Source of the DNA: Mortierella alpina
Lineage: Eukaryota; Mortierellomycota; Mortierellomycetes; Mortierellales; Mortierellaceae
Direction of reading: 5' to 3'
NCBI GenBank assembly: GCA_029449245.1
Contig: JANATF010000002.1
Location: 1,426,001-1,490,000 of the forward strand
Length of the DNA: 64,000 nucleotides
The notes beneath the pieces were generated by a model. It was not told the DNA's origin and did not search any database. It saw only the letters and a list, made by a program, of their open reading frames with translations. Of the stretch, positions 42,331-54,217 are shown piece after piece. The translations under genes were made by a program, and so were the position numbers. The stretch's first letter is position 1. Each line of letters starts with the position of its first letter.

Positions 42331-42547
42331 ATCCTCTGCTCCATCCTCATCGACCAATGCAAGCCGATGCCCGTTGGATGTGTTCGCATCCACCCCAGCT
42401 CAGGCGCACTTGACCCACACAAACACAACTCTATTCCCCCGCTGCTCACGCGCCCACCGTCCACTCCGCTTTGTTCGCCGGTGGTCTGTTGCGACAGGCG
42501 ACTACATTCGACCCATCACACACAGCCGTCGACGCACACACACAACA

Positions 42548-45014
42548 ATGGCTGGCCGAGCACCAGGGGTCACCATTCCTGCAGATCGCAGCCTGCGCAA
42601 GGCGGGCAACTGCACTAACAGCAACAACAACAGCAAGAGCGGCAAGGGCAACATGAGCGGCCTCTTCCTGGTGGGGATTCTGCTGCTCTCAGTGGCGCAT
42701 TCTGGCAAGGCTTCGGAAACCAGGGACCTGAAGCCCGCATTGTCGTCGTCGTCACCGGTCGCTTCGTCAACATTACTGGCGCCGCTCATTGATTCTTTCG
42801 CTTTGTCTTCTTCTTCATCCTCTTCTTTATCCCCTTCTTCGTCTTCTTCAACTCCGTCTTCTTATTCTCAGCACCAGCAACAACCACAACAACCACACCA
42901 GCAACAACGTCAGTGGCAGCAAGAATCGCCTACTCTCGCAGCGTGCTGTCTCCAGAGTAGCCACGCCCGTGTTGGGAAGAGTCATCCTTCAACAGGACCT
43001 TTTCCGCAACCACATTCATCTCAAGACTTGCGATTCTCAACCAATCGTCACCACTCCCACGACTCGAGCACCTACGACCACAGCAGCTGTCAACCGCAGC
43101 CTCGGTCCTATCTCACCACCACTACGAAGCAAACACAACGCCAAGGACAGCAGCAGCGGCGAGCCTTCAACGCTGTTCCACAGAATATGAATATGAGACA
43201 GCAGAGCCGTGGATTTAGCTGGGATTCTCACAAACCCCTTGTCATCCTCGAGCCGATCGTCTTCCAGCACACACTCTACTACCCCGGGAACGTTCCCTTG
43301 GTGATCACTGCAGGCCACGGAGGGTCACACCAGCCAGGCCACATAGTCCAGCTCAAGACAACACATCGGTTCGTACGCATCCCGGACCTGCCCACAACTA
43401 CCGACCCCATCACAGTCGGATCCTTTACTCGGCCCGTCGCACCCTCCGAGGGGGATGAGACCGTGCCCTGGATGTCGCTCAGAGACCAGTCCCAAGGAGG
43501 CAACTTCAAGAAGGACCTTAATACCCATGCCATGGCCCTCAATCTTGCCAACGCCGTCTCCTGTCTGACCAGAGATGCAGCGTATGATGGTGCTTATAAG
43601 GGAACACAAGGCATTGTCCCTAAGGAGTGTGAGGCTCAAGGACGGTGGGGTGATGATGATTCCGATTTTCCATTCCCGACCTGGCCTAGCACGCCTTCGC
43701 CTTCGCCGCCGCCGTCACCATCCCCAACTCTCGGACCGCACTCGTTAACGGAAATTGACCAGCAGCAACAGCAGCAGCAGCAAGAAAACCTAAAGTTTGG
43801 TGCTCGCCATGGCGTCAGTTATCCACATGTTGTCGTTTTTCGGGTCTCAAGGCGGTATGTGGACGTGAACCGGAATCTGACAGGTGAAAACGCTATCGCG
43901 GAGGGGGACCCAGTTGCAGAGGCAGCCTGGCGCGAGTATCATGATCTGATTGATCACGTACAGGCTATGATCCTGCAAGAGCGACAGAAGCAGCAACAAG
44001 AGCCATGGCACGGCAATCATCAGGTGCAAGGTGGTGGGCTTTTACTGGATATTCATGGTAAGAGCGACCAGCGACCAGTGTTTTTTTTCTTATCTTTTCA
44101 TCTGCTGTTGTATGTCTCCCATGGTCAAGCCCGTTAGTGAGAGATCCTGCGCGCTCATTTAAGTATGTCTTGACGAATGTCTTGTAGGCCATGCTCACTC
44201 CACCAACTTGATCGAAATCGGATATTTGCTGGATGGCTTCGTTCTTGCTAAGAGCGATGAGGAATTGAACGCACAGGCTCGCAACCTGTCAGAGATCTCG
44301 GGCATCCGGTCGCTGATATCTCGAACTGTGAGCACTTTACTTACCGCCACGGATCGTACGCAGCAAGATATTGAGCGCCAATGGAATGCTGAAGCAGAAA
44401 AGATTCCGTTTTCAGCTCTCATCCGCGGGAGATCTGAATCTCTAGGTGGGATGCTTCAATCAGAAGGCCTGAATGCCGTGCCAAGTCCCAAAAATCCAGC
44501 CCCTTGTCAAGAATGCATTTATTTCTTTGGAGGCCACACTGTTCAGATTCACGGAAGCCAACAGCACACAACCGATGGTCACCCGAATCAACGTCCTGCC
44601 ATGGACGCAATCCAGCTAGAGTTGCCAAAGATATTACGACTGGTGGAAAATCCGGAAGCCCGTGAGATCGGGATGAAACTTGGAAGCGCCGTCATTCAGT
44701 TTATGGCGCGGTACTATGGCGTGTTCACCACATCTGGAAAGACGAACGAGCCCGTATGTGATCATCGGTTTGAGCATGGAGCGGAGAAGGCCTGGGGCTC
44801 GAGGCAAGCAGTGGGTACGTCGCCACTTACTGCGCGGATGCTTCATCAACATCGACCACCACCCCGTCAGCCGCAGCAGGAATTCGATGGTAGATCTCAT
44901 GGCATTGAACCATGGGAGAGCAGCGAAAGTGGCGACAGCGAAGACGATGTCACTGAGCCTGGTGCTCACATGAGAGACGATCCTAGCCAGCGGCGGCAGT
45001 CTAGTCGTCTCTAA
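42548..45014 (+). CDS. N-formylglutamate amidohydrolase-like secreted or membrane-anchored protein
   Basis: Two exons, 42548-44057 and 44188-45014, give 778 residues. The ATG at 42548 has a good context (CAACAATGG). A hydrophobic segment follows at about residues 36-52 ('SGLFLVGILLLSVAHSG'), acting as signal or signal-anchor; an ATG just before it at 42653 would give a classical signal peptide. A long Ser/Pro/Gln/Asn-rich region follows. The catalytic-type core has 'PLVITAGHGGSHQPG', 'RRYVDVNRNLTGENAI', and, spanning the splice, 'LLLDIHGHAHSTNLIEIGYLL', plus 'FGGHTVQIHGSQQH'. The metal-ligand His and VDVNR/DIHGH motifs resemble the N-formylglutamate amidohydrolase (FGase) superfamily. Enzymatic substrate is not known. 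The C-terminal 70 residues are charged and low-complexity, and the 3' end may include one more unrecognised intron near 44815. Confidence 0.65.
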
Positions 45015-45595
45015 GAGAAGAATGTCAGAACGCTTACTCTCGAGCGAAAACATATATATAAACAAACAGTAATAAGACAATCATGTACCCCTCTTGAGCA
45101 AGGAATACAGAGGCTCTCCAGTAGTGAGAGGAAGTAGAGGAGAGGCAAATGAATCAGAGAGAAGAGGGGGGGGGGGAGAGTAAAGAAAAGGGGTGTCGTT
45201 TTGATTTCTTGCAACGTTTTTCATGAGCATGGGCTTTACAATATCAGCAGTCAACACGTCGTTCCTGAGCGCTGTCCTCGCCTCCTATTGCACATGTACA
45301 GTAATACAGTACACCGACAATAAAGAGCTTTGTCCCTTGCGCACTTGTCCACGGAGTTTGGTGTTGCTTTGAGATCCAAAGGTGCTGTACCTGACGCTGC
45401 ATGTAATCCAACAATACGGACACCTAGGCCTATACTCTTCATTTTCCTGAGTAGTATGACTAAAATCCTTTCAAACAGCTTCCCAGGTTTTCGATCCTCA
45501 ATACGCCTGTCAAGTTTTTTTTTACTCCAAGTTCTTCCTCCAACGATCATCTAATCATCACATCTCTTCCACACAACAACTAGATTCAACCATGA

Positions 45596-46087
45596 ATGGC
45601 CTTCATGGTTGAAGCCATTCCCTTGGTCTTCACTGCCATCCTACTCATGACTTTCCAACAAGTCTCCGGTCAGATTCAAGTCACCGAAGGCCGTCCTTGG
45701 CACTGCACCAAGTTCTATGGCCGTGAGCAATACTTTTGCAGTCAGTACGAAGCCGGCAGTCAAGATCAAGTCGATTGCGATTTGTTTAAATCCGGCCATA
45801 TCATCCGATCGACCATGCAGCTATGCGGTTATATGGACGAAGATCAAGACCCAGGCTCTGTAAACGTGGAGATTGGACCGGATACACGTCTCCCACCCCC
45901 GCCGGAGGGAGAGCCAGGGGTGATACTGCCTCCTGAGGATCGTGCACCGGAAGTAATCGGTGTCACACCTCCTCCTCCTCCAACGACTCCTCCTCGTCCG
46001 CCAGGCGAACAAACCCTTCCCGAGATTAAAACAGAGCCACCGATGAGGCGCGCGTTGTACGACCTGGATGTCCTGAAGGGGAGGTAG
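45596..46087 (+). CDS. Small secreted protein with Cys-rich head and Pro-rich tail
   Basis: Single exon, 163 residues. A signal peptide (about 1-25, 'LVFTAILLMTFQQVSG') is followed by a domain with five cysteines within 70 residues ('WHCTKFYGREQYFCSQYE', 'QVDCDL', 'MQLCGYM') and then a Pro/Glu/Thr-rich tail. A second ATG four bases upstream (45592) opens a 6-codon uORF that overlaps the start, which could lower translation. Family unknown. The layout (short Cys domain plus PPP-rich acidic tail) resembles the protein at 25413-26398, though I see no sequence identity. Confidence 0.65.
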   Translation: MAFMVEAIPLVFTAILLMTFQQVSGQIQVTEGRPWHCTKFYGREQYFCSQYEAGSQDQVDCDLFKSGHIIRSTMQLCGYMDEDQDPGSVNVEIGPDTRLPPPPEGEPGVILPPEDRAPEVIGVTPPPPPTTPPRPPGEQTLPEIKTEPPMRRALYDLDVLKGR

Positions 46088-47261
46088 AATATCACAACAT
46101 GAACCCAAGGAACGCTAGAAACAACAGGACGAGACAAGAAAGCATCTTAATGTTGGCGAATAGTTTAGGAAATATAGACCTTCAAATTTTTATTTTCTTG
46201 ATGTTCAATCTGCCATGCTAACTGTACAGCAGAACGCGACAATTGCCCCGCCTTCGTTCCTCATAGAGATGAGATGAAGCGTCATTTGCTCGAAAGGGTA
46301 TGCTTCTCTGGAATGGTCTTTGTTATTCGTATAACTGCGGTGCTGTCCAGCTGCGCATGCGAAATATGAGCGTTCTTTTTTTTTTTTTACCGAGTTCAGG
46401 TCCTGTAACGGGGTCGGGAGTTGAAAAGTAGAAGTACTGAGATCCCGATCTCGAGAACAGCAGAGTACTGAGACTCACTTCAGCTGGGTCTAGTACGAAG
46501 GAGGGAGGATGAAGTGCAGGATTATGTTTTTCACAAAGGAGGTTGTCTTGGAAGGTCTATCATGGTGCGTAGGGGAGCATGAACTATGGCTGTTCTCATT
46601 ACCGTGGGCTGTGCTGTCTACTCCACAAGGCGGTAGGGTAGGACAGGCTTGTTAAAAATAGCACTGTTGTACACAACCACAAAAAAAAAGAAGGAAGCAG
46701 GGTGAACGAGCAGGGGCAACGTCAGGGCACAAGGAAGGAGAAGTGAGAGAAGGGGTTTGCATGCCTGCATTTTGTGTATGAGACGGTGTGATGGAAGGTC
46801 TTTTCGAGATTTATGTTATCCTGCCCACCTCCTTCAGGTATCACTTTTTTTTTTATTGTAACCCTCCCCATCTCCCTGCTCGCTTGAATTTTTTTTTTTT
46901 TGCCGCATTGACTAAACGATAGCAGGCAAGGAAAGAGCCCGAGCCGGATGTGAGCGTGAGCATGAGCATGCCACTGCCCATTGGAGCCCAGCTTGGAGAG
47001 ATACACATATGGAAATACTACTTTTTTCTATTTTTTCTATCGCAAGGGCGAAAATCGATACCCGACATAGGTCTTTTGCAGTAACAAACAGCCTTCACAT
47101 TCTACTGGTTCATTCTTCCCTCCACAGCCCAGCCGCTTGGTTCTGCGTGTTTTGCTTCTTCACGTTTTTTCGTTCGTATTAATAGTCTCATGTAGACAAT
47201 CACTTTGTTGATGATTATGAATATTATTTATTACGAAACAAGAGGTGAGCTAGGGATGCTT
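46088..47261. other. Gene-free interval
   Basis: Almost 1.2 kb without a supportable gene. It contains T-runs at 46376-46389 and 46887-46901 and an A-run near 46681. A minus-strand frame (47006-46722) has no start context or motif. Confidence 0.5.
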
Positions 47262-47843
47262 TTAAAGCATCAAGCCAACAGCGGCAACAACGACCAAAGC
47301 AGCGGTCGAACCAGCCTTCAATGCAGAGCCAGCGCTGACAGGGTTGGGCTTGGGAGTGCCCGAGACCGTGGGCAACAAGCTAACCTTGGTGCCAGTGGCA
47401 GTGGTGCTGGGTGCAGCACTCGCTGAGGCCGAGACCGAGGCCGAGGGAACGGTCGTGTTGCCTCCAGTAGGAAGGATGGAGCTGTTGATGGTGAAAAGAG
47501 CCGAGTAGGACTGCTCGCCGCCGTTGACAACGAGGATGGAGTAAGTAGAGCCCTGGGGGACGTCGGCAGGCACCTGGACCGTGGCAGAGCCGGGGGAGCT
47601 GCAGTCGAGAGTACCAATGGCTCCCGTGCCGGGAACCTGGACCTGCTGGGTTCCGACCTGCTGGTTGAGGGTGATGGGGAAGGTGGTGTTTGGGAGGGTA
47701 CTGCAGTCGTTGGTCCAGGAAACGGTTCCGGTCTGGCCGGCGTTCCAGACGGTTGCCCCAATGGGAGAGCCATAGCTGAGCATCTCTGCGGTGGCGATGG
47801 AAGCCATAGCGGTAAAGGCGAGGAGGGCAGTAGACTTGACCAT
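47262..47843 (-). CDS. Kre9/KNH-type Ser/Thr-rich GPI-anchored protein
   Basis: Single exon, 193 residues. Signal peptide 1-19 (MVKSTALLAFTAMASIATA). An Ig-like domain of about 90 residues starts 'SYGSPIGATVWNAGQTGTVSW', the hallmark of the Kre9/KNH N-terminal domain (Ser-Thr-rich GPI-anchored family). A Ser/Thr/Ala stalk, probably O-mannosylated, follows. The C-terminus ends in a hydrophobic GPI signal after small residues ('SALKAGS', then a hydrophobic run to 'LML'). Yeast relatives act in beta-1,6-glucan assembly, but many small fungal members only share the fold. The 5' flank is C/T-rich on the coding strand. Confidence 0.88.
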   Translation of the reverse strand: MVKSTALLAFTAMASIATAEMLSYGSPIGATVWNAGQTGTVSWTNDCSTLPNTTFPITLNQQVGTQQVQVPGTGAIGTLDCSSPGSATVQVPADVPQGSTYSILVVNGGEQSYSALFTINSSILPTGGNTTVPSASVSASASAAPSTTATGTKVSLLPTVSGTPKPNPVSAGSALKAGSTAALVVVAAVGLML

Positions 47844-48771
47844 TGTGAAGAGTGATAAGTGTGAGATTGGTAGGGAGGGTCGGGAAAAGGGAGGAGTGGA
47901 GTGGAGGGATCAGATGTGGAATGAGATACGGAGAGAAGAGGAGAAAAGAAGCAAGAAGAAGAAAAGAAGAAGTGAGAGGACCAGAGGTGTATTTAGTTGG
48001 CCGTTGGAGAGAGACAGAGCGATGTGAGTTTGAGAAACGTGCGGGGTGTGTGTGTGGTGTGCTCTCCATCTAGTCTCTGTGCTCCCTTTTATGCCTGTGT
48101 GGTGCCTGAGTCGCGGCAAGTCGACCAAAACCGCACAAAGTAAAGCTCAATTAAATTTGCGCATCGTCATTGGACGAGAGCACCAGAGCGAATCGCCTGC
48201 GAGCCTCGACAAACACAAAAACTCCTTCACCTCGGTCCTGTCCGGTTCAGTTTATCCCTTGGGGACACCACATTTGTACAGTATGTTCCTCTTCTCCACT
48301 TACTTTCCTCTGGGCTGTAAAGGCGTTGCGTTCATTCACCCGTTAGTCAGCGAACACACGGCCCAGGTATACCGTCATCGACCTCGCACTGCCCCGTCCC
48401 GCTCGCTCAGCCCAACCTCGCTGTTTTATTATTCCTCGCTCCCAGGACAAAAGCCCACTGTGCTTGATGCGGAAGGTACAGCAAGCGCATGATCTCCTTC
48501 TTACTTGTTTTCGTTATCTAGTCCCATCTCTTTGGGATACGCATATGTTCTTTGCTTGGCAAAGCATTACAGTATTATTGTCCTGATCTTGTGTGGGTTT
48601 TGGATTTCAGGTACCGCAGTTGAGAGCACAGCGCGACACGCTATCGAAAGGACTAGGTGTACGTACGCAATGCCACATATAATTAGGTCCTACTGTATAG
48701 GATCCTCTGGAAACTGACACTTCTGCAGCATGGCACGATCAAAGGACTATCCTCAGCGCGCATGGGCAGGA

Positions 48772-48852
48772 TCATCACCATCACCACATCACCACATCAT
48801 CACCATTTCATCGCCATCATCATCGCCATCATCGTCATCATTCACCACATCT
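48772..48852 (+). repeat. CAT/CAC trinucleotide-type microsatellite
   Basis: Interspersed ATCACCATC and ATCATCGCC units fill about 80 bp. It is a simple repeat; the His/Ser-rich translation is not evidence of a gene. Confidence 0.85.
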
Positions 48853-48958
48853 TTTTGCAGGCCTCGAAACGTGACTTACGGCACTGAATCCGACTCACCC
48901 TATCACGGGAACTCTAGAGACTAGAGAAAGCAGACTAGGAAGAAAACCAAAGAGGAGT

Positions 48959-49005
48959 CTTTCTGGCACATTCTGGCACTGGCACTGGCACTGGCACTGG
49001 CACTG
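48959..49005 (+). repeat. Hexanucleotide repeat (CTGGCA)n
   Basis: TCTGGCACATTCTGGCA followed by five tandem CTGGCA units, with further TGGC words downstream (49010-49035). Unit length is 6 bp. Confidence 0.85.
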
Positions 49006-49296
49006 TAATCTGGCTTTTGGCATGTCTGGCATGGAATGGAAAGCCCTTTCTTCAAGGGCCGAGAAATTTCTGTCGTATGAGTTGCTCCCTTGCTTGGGGG
49101 GAGGGTTTTTTTCCGATATATATATCGCTTTCGGTTTTCCATTTTGCTATCGCCACATATCTTCCCACATCAACAACAACAACAACAACAACACAACTAC
49201 AGCGCTAGAAAAAAAAATAAGCTATGACCAACAACAAGAATCTCAAGAGAGCACAAAGCAGGAACAATCCGACCGAGAAGCGAGAACTAAAAAAAA

Positions 49297-49620
49297 ATGA
49301 GAATCGAAACTCACGACCCCGAATGCGTGATCTGTGGAACCAAGGTCCTACATTGCGCTGCTTGCGGGAAATGGGGCCACTCACGGCGTTCAATTCAAGA
49401 GCATATGTGCCTGAGCCATCCATCCTGGCCTCGACTCCGTAATATTGATGAATGGTACCCAGAGCCCCTCCCCTTTCCGCCTTTCTCTCCCAGTAACGAA
49501 AAGAACACAAAGCTGTCGCTGCTGTTAATGCTGTTACTAGCGTTAGCATGCGAATATTCAGCGGATGCGGCATTGATCGCTCTGGCGCTGAATTGTTTGT
49601 CCGAATCTGAAAATCCTTGA
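49297..49620 (+). CDS. Small zinc-finger-like protein with C-terminal hydrophobic segment
   Basis: Single exon, 107 residues. The N-terminus reads 'ECVICGTKVLHCAACGKWGHS' followed by 'HMCLSH', giving CxxC-x7-CxxC and further Cys/His that could bind zinc. The C-terminal third has one hydrophobic helix ('LSLLLMLLLALACEYSADAAL'). No family recognised. A TATA-like run lies about 175 bp upstream, followed by a (CAA)n leader. However, an upstream ATG at 49224 opens a 72-codon frame that overlaps this start, so translation would need leaky scanning or reinitiation. I rate it as probable but unproven. Confidence 0.45.
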   Translation: MRIETHDPECVICGTKVLHCAACGKWGHSRRSIQEHMCLSHPSWPRLRNIDEWYPEPLPFPPFSPSNEKNTKLSLLLMLLLALACEYSADAALIALALNCLSESENP

Positions 49621-50207
49621 ATACTATATTATTGCAGCATTTTTTTTCTCGCCCGTCTTGTCTTTCCCGCAGCGCCTCCATGCAGCATTTTGTTTCTTGT
49701 GGTTCTAAATAAAGAACAAGGTGTCGCAGATCGCTGTACTACGCAAAAACAAGAAACTAAAAGACAGGCTGTGCCTCTAGAATGCGCTTTCGCCCTCTGA
49801 CTTTTATAGTCCAAGCGCTATTGTTGTTATCACTCGTCTTTCGTAGAGAAGGGTTTGGGGTTGTTTAGTACGGTGGATGCCAGTGACTGAAGTATCGGAT
49901 GTCAGAAGCATGAGAGGCCTTGAGAAAGTCGGTTATGAGGAGCACTTGTTAGCTGTCGTTCTCACAGCGTCCAAATGAGGCGGCTGAAGATCAGTCCTGA
50001 GATTGACCAGACAATGCTGGCCCAATAATACGGCATATTGCTTGGTCTTAACAGTGGTGCTTTGGGAGGCACATGGGGTGCAACGCAAGAGGACGGGAGG
50101 CCAGTTATGTGTAAGGCTAGGCTGTTTGATAACTGATCGATCAACATTGTATCGACAACCTTTGCTGTTCGTCTATATTTTAGCATGGCATTTTGTTTGA
50201 CCTTCCT
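49621..50207. other. 3' flank of EFL1 and unassigned sequence
   Basis: No gene is supported. Short frames occur; nothing resembles known proteins or structured RNA that I can recognise. Confidence 0.45.
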
Positions 50208-53200
50208 CTAGTTCTTCCTAAGAGTTCTCTGCTTCTCTGCGTGCTCAACAATCTTTTGCTCCACGAACAATCCCTTCCTCTTCCTGACCACGTCCATATA
50301 CTTCTTGGCCACATTCTCGCGGTCAGCCTTCTCGCCTAGATCCTCCAGCTCCTCAATCGTGTTGGGTACCCAGAATGGATCCATGTCCAGAACCTCAAAG
50401 TGTGAAAAGATCAGCTGAGGGGACGCCGCTCCTGACGTCCGCTTGCGAATATCATCCGAGAACCCAAAGGACTCGACCACGGGCAAAAGCGCTTGGATGG
50501 AGAAGAAGGGCGTGCCCTCCTTCATCTCCTCGTGCAAAATCTTTCCTTTGCGGCGCGCGATGACTGCATAGACCTTGCCCAACACTTCGGCTATGATACA
50601 TTCGCCAATAAAACAAAGGAGAAAACCATGAGTAAGCAATTGGAGGTGCTCATGGTTGAGCAAGGTAAACATAATCCGACACATCGCCTTTTCTTACCAG
50701 TAGTCTGAATATCGCACGAGTACATTGCCAACATCAATCGAGGACTCCATTCCAAGAATCCAAGTCGGCAGGCATCCCTCATGGTCGTGATCACCTGTCC
50801 ACTAGACACCGCCATCTTGGACCGCCCTTCGCTGGAGGTGGTAGACGACACACCAGCCTCGCTTTCGCCCTCCAGGATCTCAATCTCCTGCAAGAAGAAT
50901 GCCATACCCAACATGGGCTCTCCGCACAACGGGCCACCATTCGTGGCGATCTGGAACCCAGTGTGGATGGACTCGGCCATATCTTGAACATTGATCGTGT
51001 TCTCCTTTGCTTCCGCGTTCGCCGTATGGTTGGCGTTGCTGCCTCCTCTGTTTCTGCTAAACTCGATGCCAAGGTTGTTGATCAACAAGTTGGGTCCAAC
51101 TCTACGAGGCCCAAAAGCGAGGATCTCCTTCTCCTTGCCCTTCCAGATCTCTCCTGCCTTGGCAAACAATGGTTCCAACTCGCTGATCAATTTCTCTAGT
51201 TTCTTTGCTTGTTCCTCCGGGTTATGATCAGCTAGAACAGGCTTGCCGCTGTGTTGAGCACCGCCACCGAGGTGGACGCTCTCAACATAAGCCTGAATCC
51301 GCTCGGCATGGTCCGTCAAATACTTTTTGAGCTCCTCAGGAATAGGCACGGTCCTGACAACAAATCGCACATGCTTGTTGGGCGTGGTTGCGACAATCGT
51401 TCCACGAGAGCCACCTTCGCTCTTTGCAATCAACTTTATGCCGGCCTCGCGCTCGTTGGCTGACATGGCACTCGATGTGACAATCTGTGCGGGAGCATCG
51501 ATTGCCGTCTCGCGGAAGGGCACGATCGGCTCACTCATCGAGATTTCGATCCTGGCGAACCGCTCTCTCAGATCCGCCATACATCTCTGCAGATGCACCT
51601 CGCCCGAAGTCAGAATGACATGCTCACCCGTTTCCTGGGTCAGGACCTGAACAGAGGGATCAGCTTGGTTCAGCAGCTGCAAGCCTTTGACGAGCTGTGC
51701 CATTTGGGATGGGTCCTCGGGTTCCAGTGCAACACGGACAATCGGGGCAGCCTCCAAACCCTTGCCGACCAAGTTTTGTCCGCCCTCCCATTCAGCACTC
51801 CAAAGGGTACCATACTTGAGAACATGACCCTCCAGGCCGCCGATACCAAACACGTTTCCTGCGGGGACCTGGTCTAGGCCAATCAGATCCCGACCCATGA
51901 TCATGAACAAGCTGTCAACGGTCACTTCGCTGCAGTGTAAGGTTGGCTGAGCAGGATCATACTTGGGTCCCAAGACCTTCAATTTCTGGCCAACGCGAAC
52001 AGTTCCCGAGTATATCCTAGAGAATCCAATCAGGACTTCCTTGCCCTCCAACTCCTCTGCAGCCGCCTTCTCCTCAGCCTCCGCCTGAGCCCTATTGGCG
52101 ATCACCTCATCCACATCCAGATGCACTCCCACCTCTCCAATCTCGGCTGACTTTGCACTGGCGATCAATTGATCCCGTGTGATCCTGCCACGCTGACGCA
52201 TCTCTTCTGCAGACAGGGTCTTGCGCTTGTTCTTGGGAAGAACATCCAATGGGACACTGACCATTTTGCTGACGTAGGCGACGACTCCCGAGGAGGCATC
52301 ACAGTTGATCATGCCCTTTTCCCAATCCTCGGTCGGTTCTGGAGGCGTGGTTTCGAACGGGTGCAACATTTTGGGCATCCTGATCATTTGCGCCGCAGGT
52401 GGTGATGGGAGTTGTTCTACGACGGCGAGGAGGACACAAGTGGAGAGAGGAAGCCACTGGGAAAAGATAGTTGTCAAAACGGCGCGGGTGTCCTTGGATC
52501 GCATATCCCTGGGAAGAACCTTCAAGTTCAGTGACTTGACAACCTTCTCGGTCATCTCGCGGTCCCTAGTTTGCAGAAGCAGACATTAAAAGACGTTGTC
52601 AGTCAGGATTGTGTGCATTCTTTGATCCGTGCTCTAGTTGTTTTTGTGTGCCCGCGATTGTGGTTCATCTGTCAACAAGCAAAATCAGCACTGTTGCGCA
52701 GGCGAAGACAAATATGGGTTCTCTAGTTCACTTACGGCTGTACTACCACAACATCATAGATCTTCCAGACATTATCCAGGACGAGATGCACCGCCAAAGG
52801 TTTCAATGCCCGGCCCTTCAGACCCTTGTAACCAATGACGCGTTTTGTTTTGGGATCCAGATAAAAGTCGCCCCAGAGACACTTTCGGAGGACACCTTCC
52901 TTCATGCCCAGCTTTTGTGCATAGATTGCTGCAAACTGATCGACGCGGAAGGCCCATCCGTCAATTGCAGAGGCAAAGATGACATTGCCTTGAGAAGGGT
53001 GAAAATAGATGTGCGAGTCGTCTTGTGTTTCGACGTGCCAATCTGAGAAAGTGTCCTCAAGTCCTGTAGTCGACGGCTCGCCACCCTCCTGCTCCTTCTT
53101 TTTCTAATACAATTACAAAGAGATCAGAAGAGTGTAGTGTCAGTCTCTGGTAAGGTCGCATTTTGATCAACAGATTATTAGAGGGGGTTAGATCATAGCG

Positions 53201-54217
53201 GATGAGAGAGAGAAAGAGAGTGAACAAACCTCAGCCTTTTTCCTGTAATCCTCTTCGAGCACATTCTCAGAAAAGAAGGTTCCCATGACAGCGTTGACCT
53301 GCTCCAGAATCTTGTTCAAATGAATATAAGCCTCCAAGGGTGTAAACTGCAGTTCTGTGATAAGCCTGTCGATTTTGTTGATCACCAACACTGGGCGCAC
53401 AGACTCCTTCCATGCTTGACGCAACACGGTGTGGGTCTATGAGAACATGAGATGTAGAGAGCAGGTCAGCAGATCGTTCCTCTCCCCATGGAGATTGACG
53501 TATATGTTTGCAAGCGATGATTGATACACAGACACGCGATTGATGCTTTTCTCCCTTACCTGTGTGCACACACCCTCTACCGCGTCCACCAAAACTAATG
53601 CTCCATCGCAAAGACGCGACGCGGTCGAGACTTCTCCCGAGAAATCAACATGTCCAGGTGAATCGATCAGATTGATGAGGTATTCTTCCGATACGACGGT
53701 TGCTTTGGCTAGAAAGGAGGGGGGGGGATTGGACAGATTTGTCAGCGGACCCAGAAAAGGGACCATATGGAGCCACTCCTTGCAGGAGGTGGGAAATCAA
53801 ACCGAATTTCACACGCAGAGGTATTTGCTTACGTTCTGCAGATGGAGATGTGGGTGAATCTGAAGGTGTCGATGTGCTGTCGTTACTCTGATCCGTCACT
53901 GTGGGTGTGGGTGCAGCAGCCGTGGTAGCAGCATTAGCGGCCGTAGCATTAGCAGCAGCAGCAGCGCGTCGCATGATTTTGAAGTACAGCGAGATAGCGC
54001 TGGATTCCATGGTGATGCCACGCTCCTGCTCGTCGTGACGCGAGTCCAGATAGCGGACCTTTCCAGCGAGCTTTGAGGAGATGATGCCGTTGGAGGCGAG
54101 GAGCGAGTCCGAGAGGGTGGTCTTGCCGTGGTCGACGTGGGCGAGGATGCAAATGTTGCGGACATGAGCCTGGTTGGCTTGGAGCCGAATGAGGTCCGTC
54201 TCAGGGATGGACGGCAT
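50208..54217 (-). CDS. EFL1: Elongation factor-like GTPase 1 (60S ribosome maturation)
   Basis: Six exons, 54217-53833, 53708-53560, 53436-53230, 53103-52736, 52565-50698 and 50590-50208, join in frame to 1119 residues, close to the size of yeast Ria1/Efl1. With the SBDS protein it releases Tif6/eIF6 from late cytoplasmic 60S subunits, using GTP. The G1 motif AHVDHGKT lies at 26-33, the switch region '[14 protein letters not shown]' follows, then G3 'DSPGH' and G4 'NKID'. EF-2-like domains II-V follow ('[19 protein letters not shown]', '[21 protein letters not shown]'). An Ala/Thr/Ser-rich insert in the G domain (about 85-125) spans the first exon's end, a known variable site in the family. 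The long charged insertion before domain IV is also typical of EFL1 as opposed to EF-2. It shares a short divergent promoter with the GTPase gene at 54619. Confidence 0.95.

Larger units (their letters stand above)
47844..49223. other. Intergenic region with microsatellites
   Basis: Begins with the promoter of the Kre9-like gene (C/T-rich on the minus strand to about 48030). Plus-strand frames at 48046-48492 and 48730-48924 reflect low-complexity DNA. A TATATATA box-like run at 49117-49125 and a (CAA)n leader at 49169-49196 precede the zinc-finger-like gene. Confidence 0.45.

Noticed and set aside
48730-48924. His/Ser-rich 64-codon frame
   Set aside because: Direct product of a CAT/CAC microsatellite.
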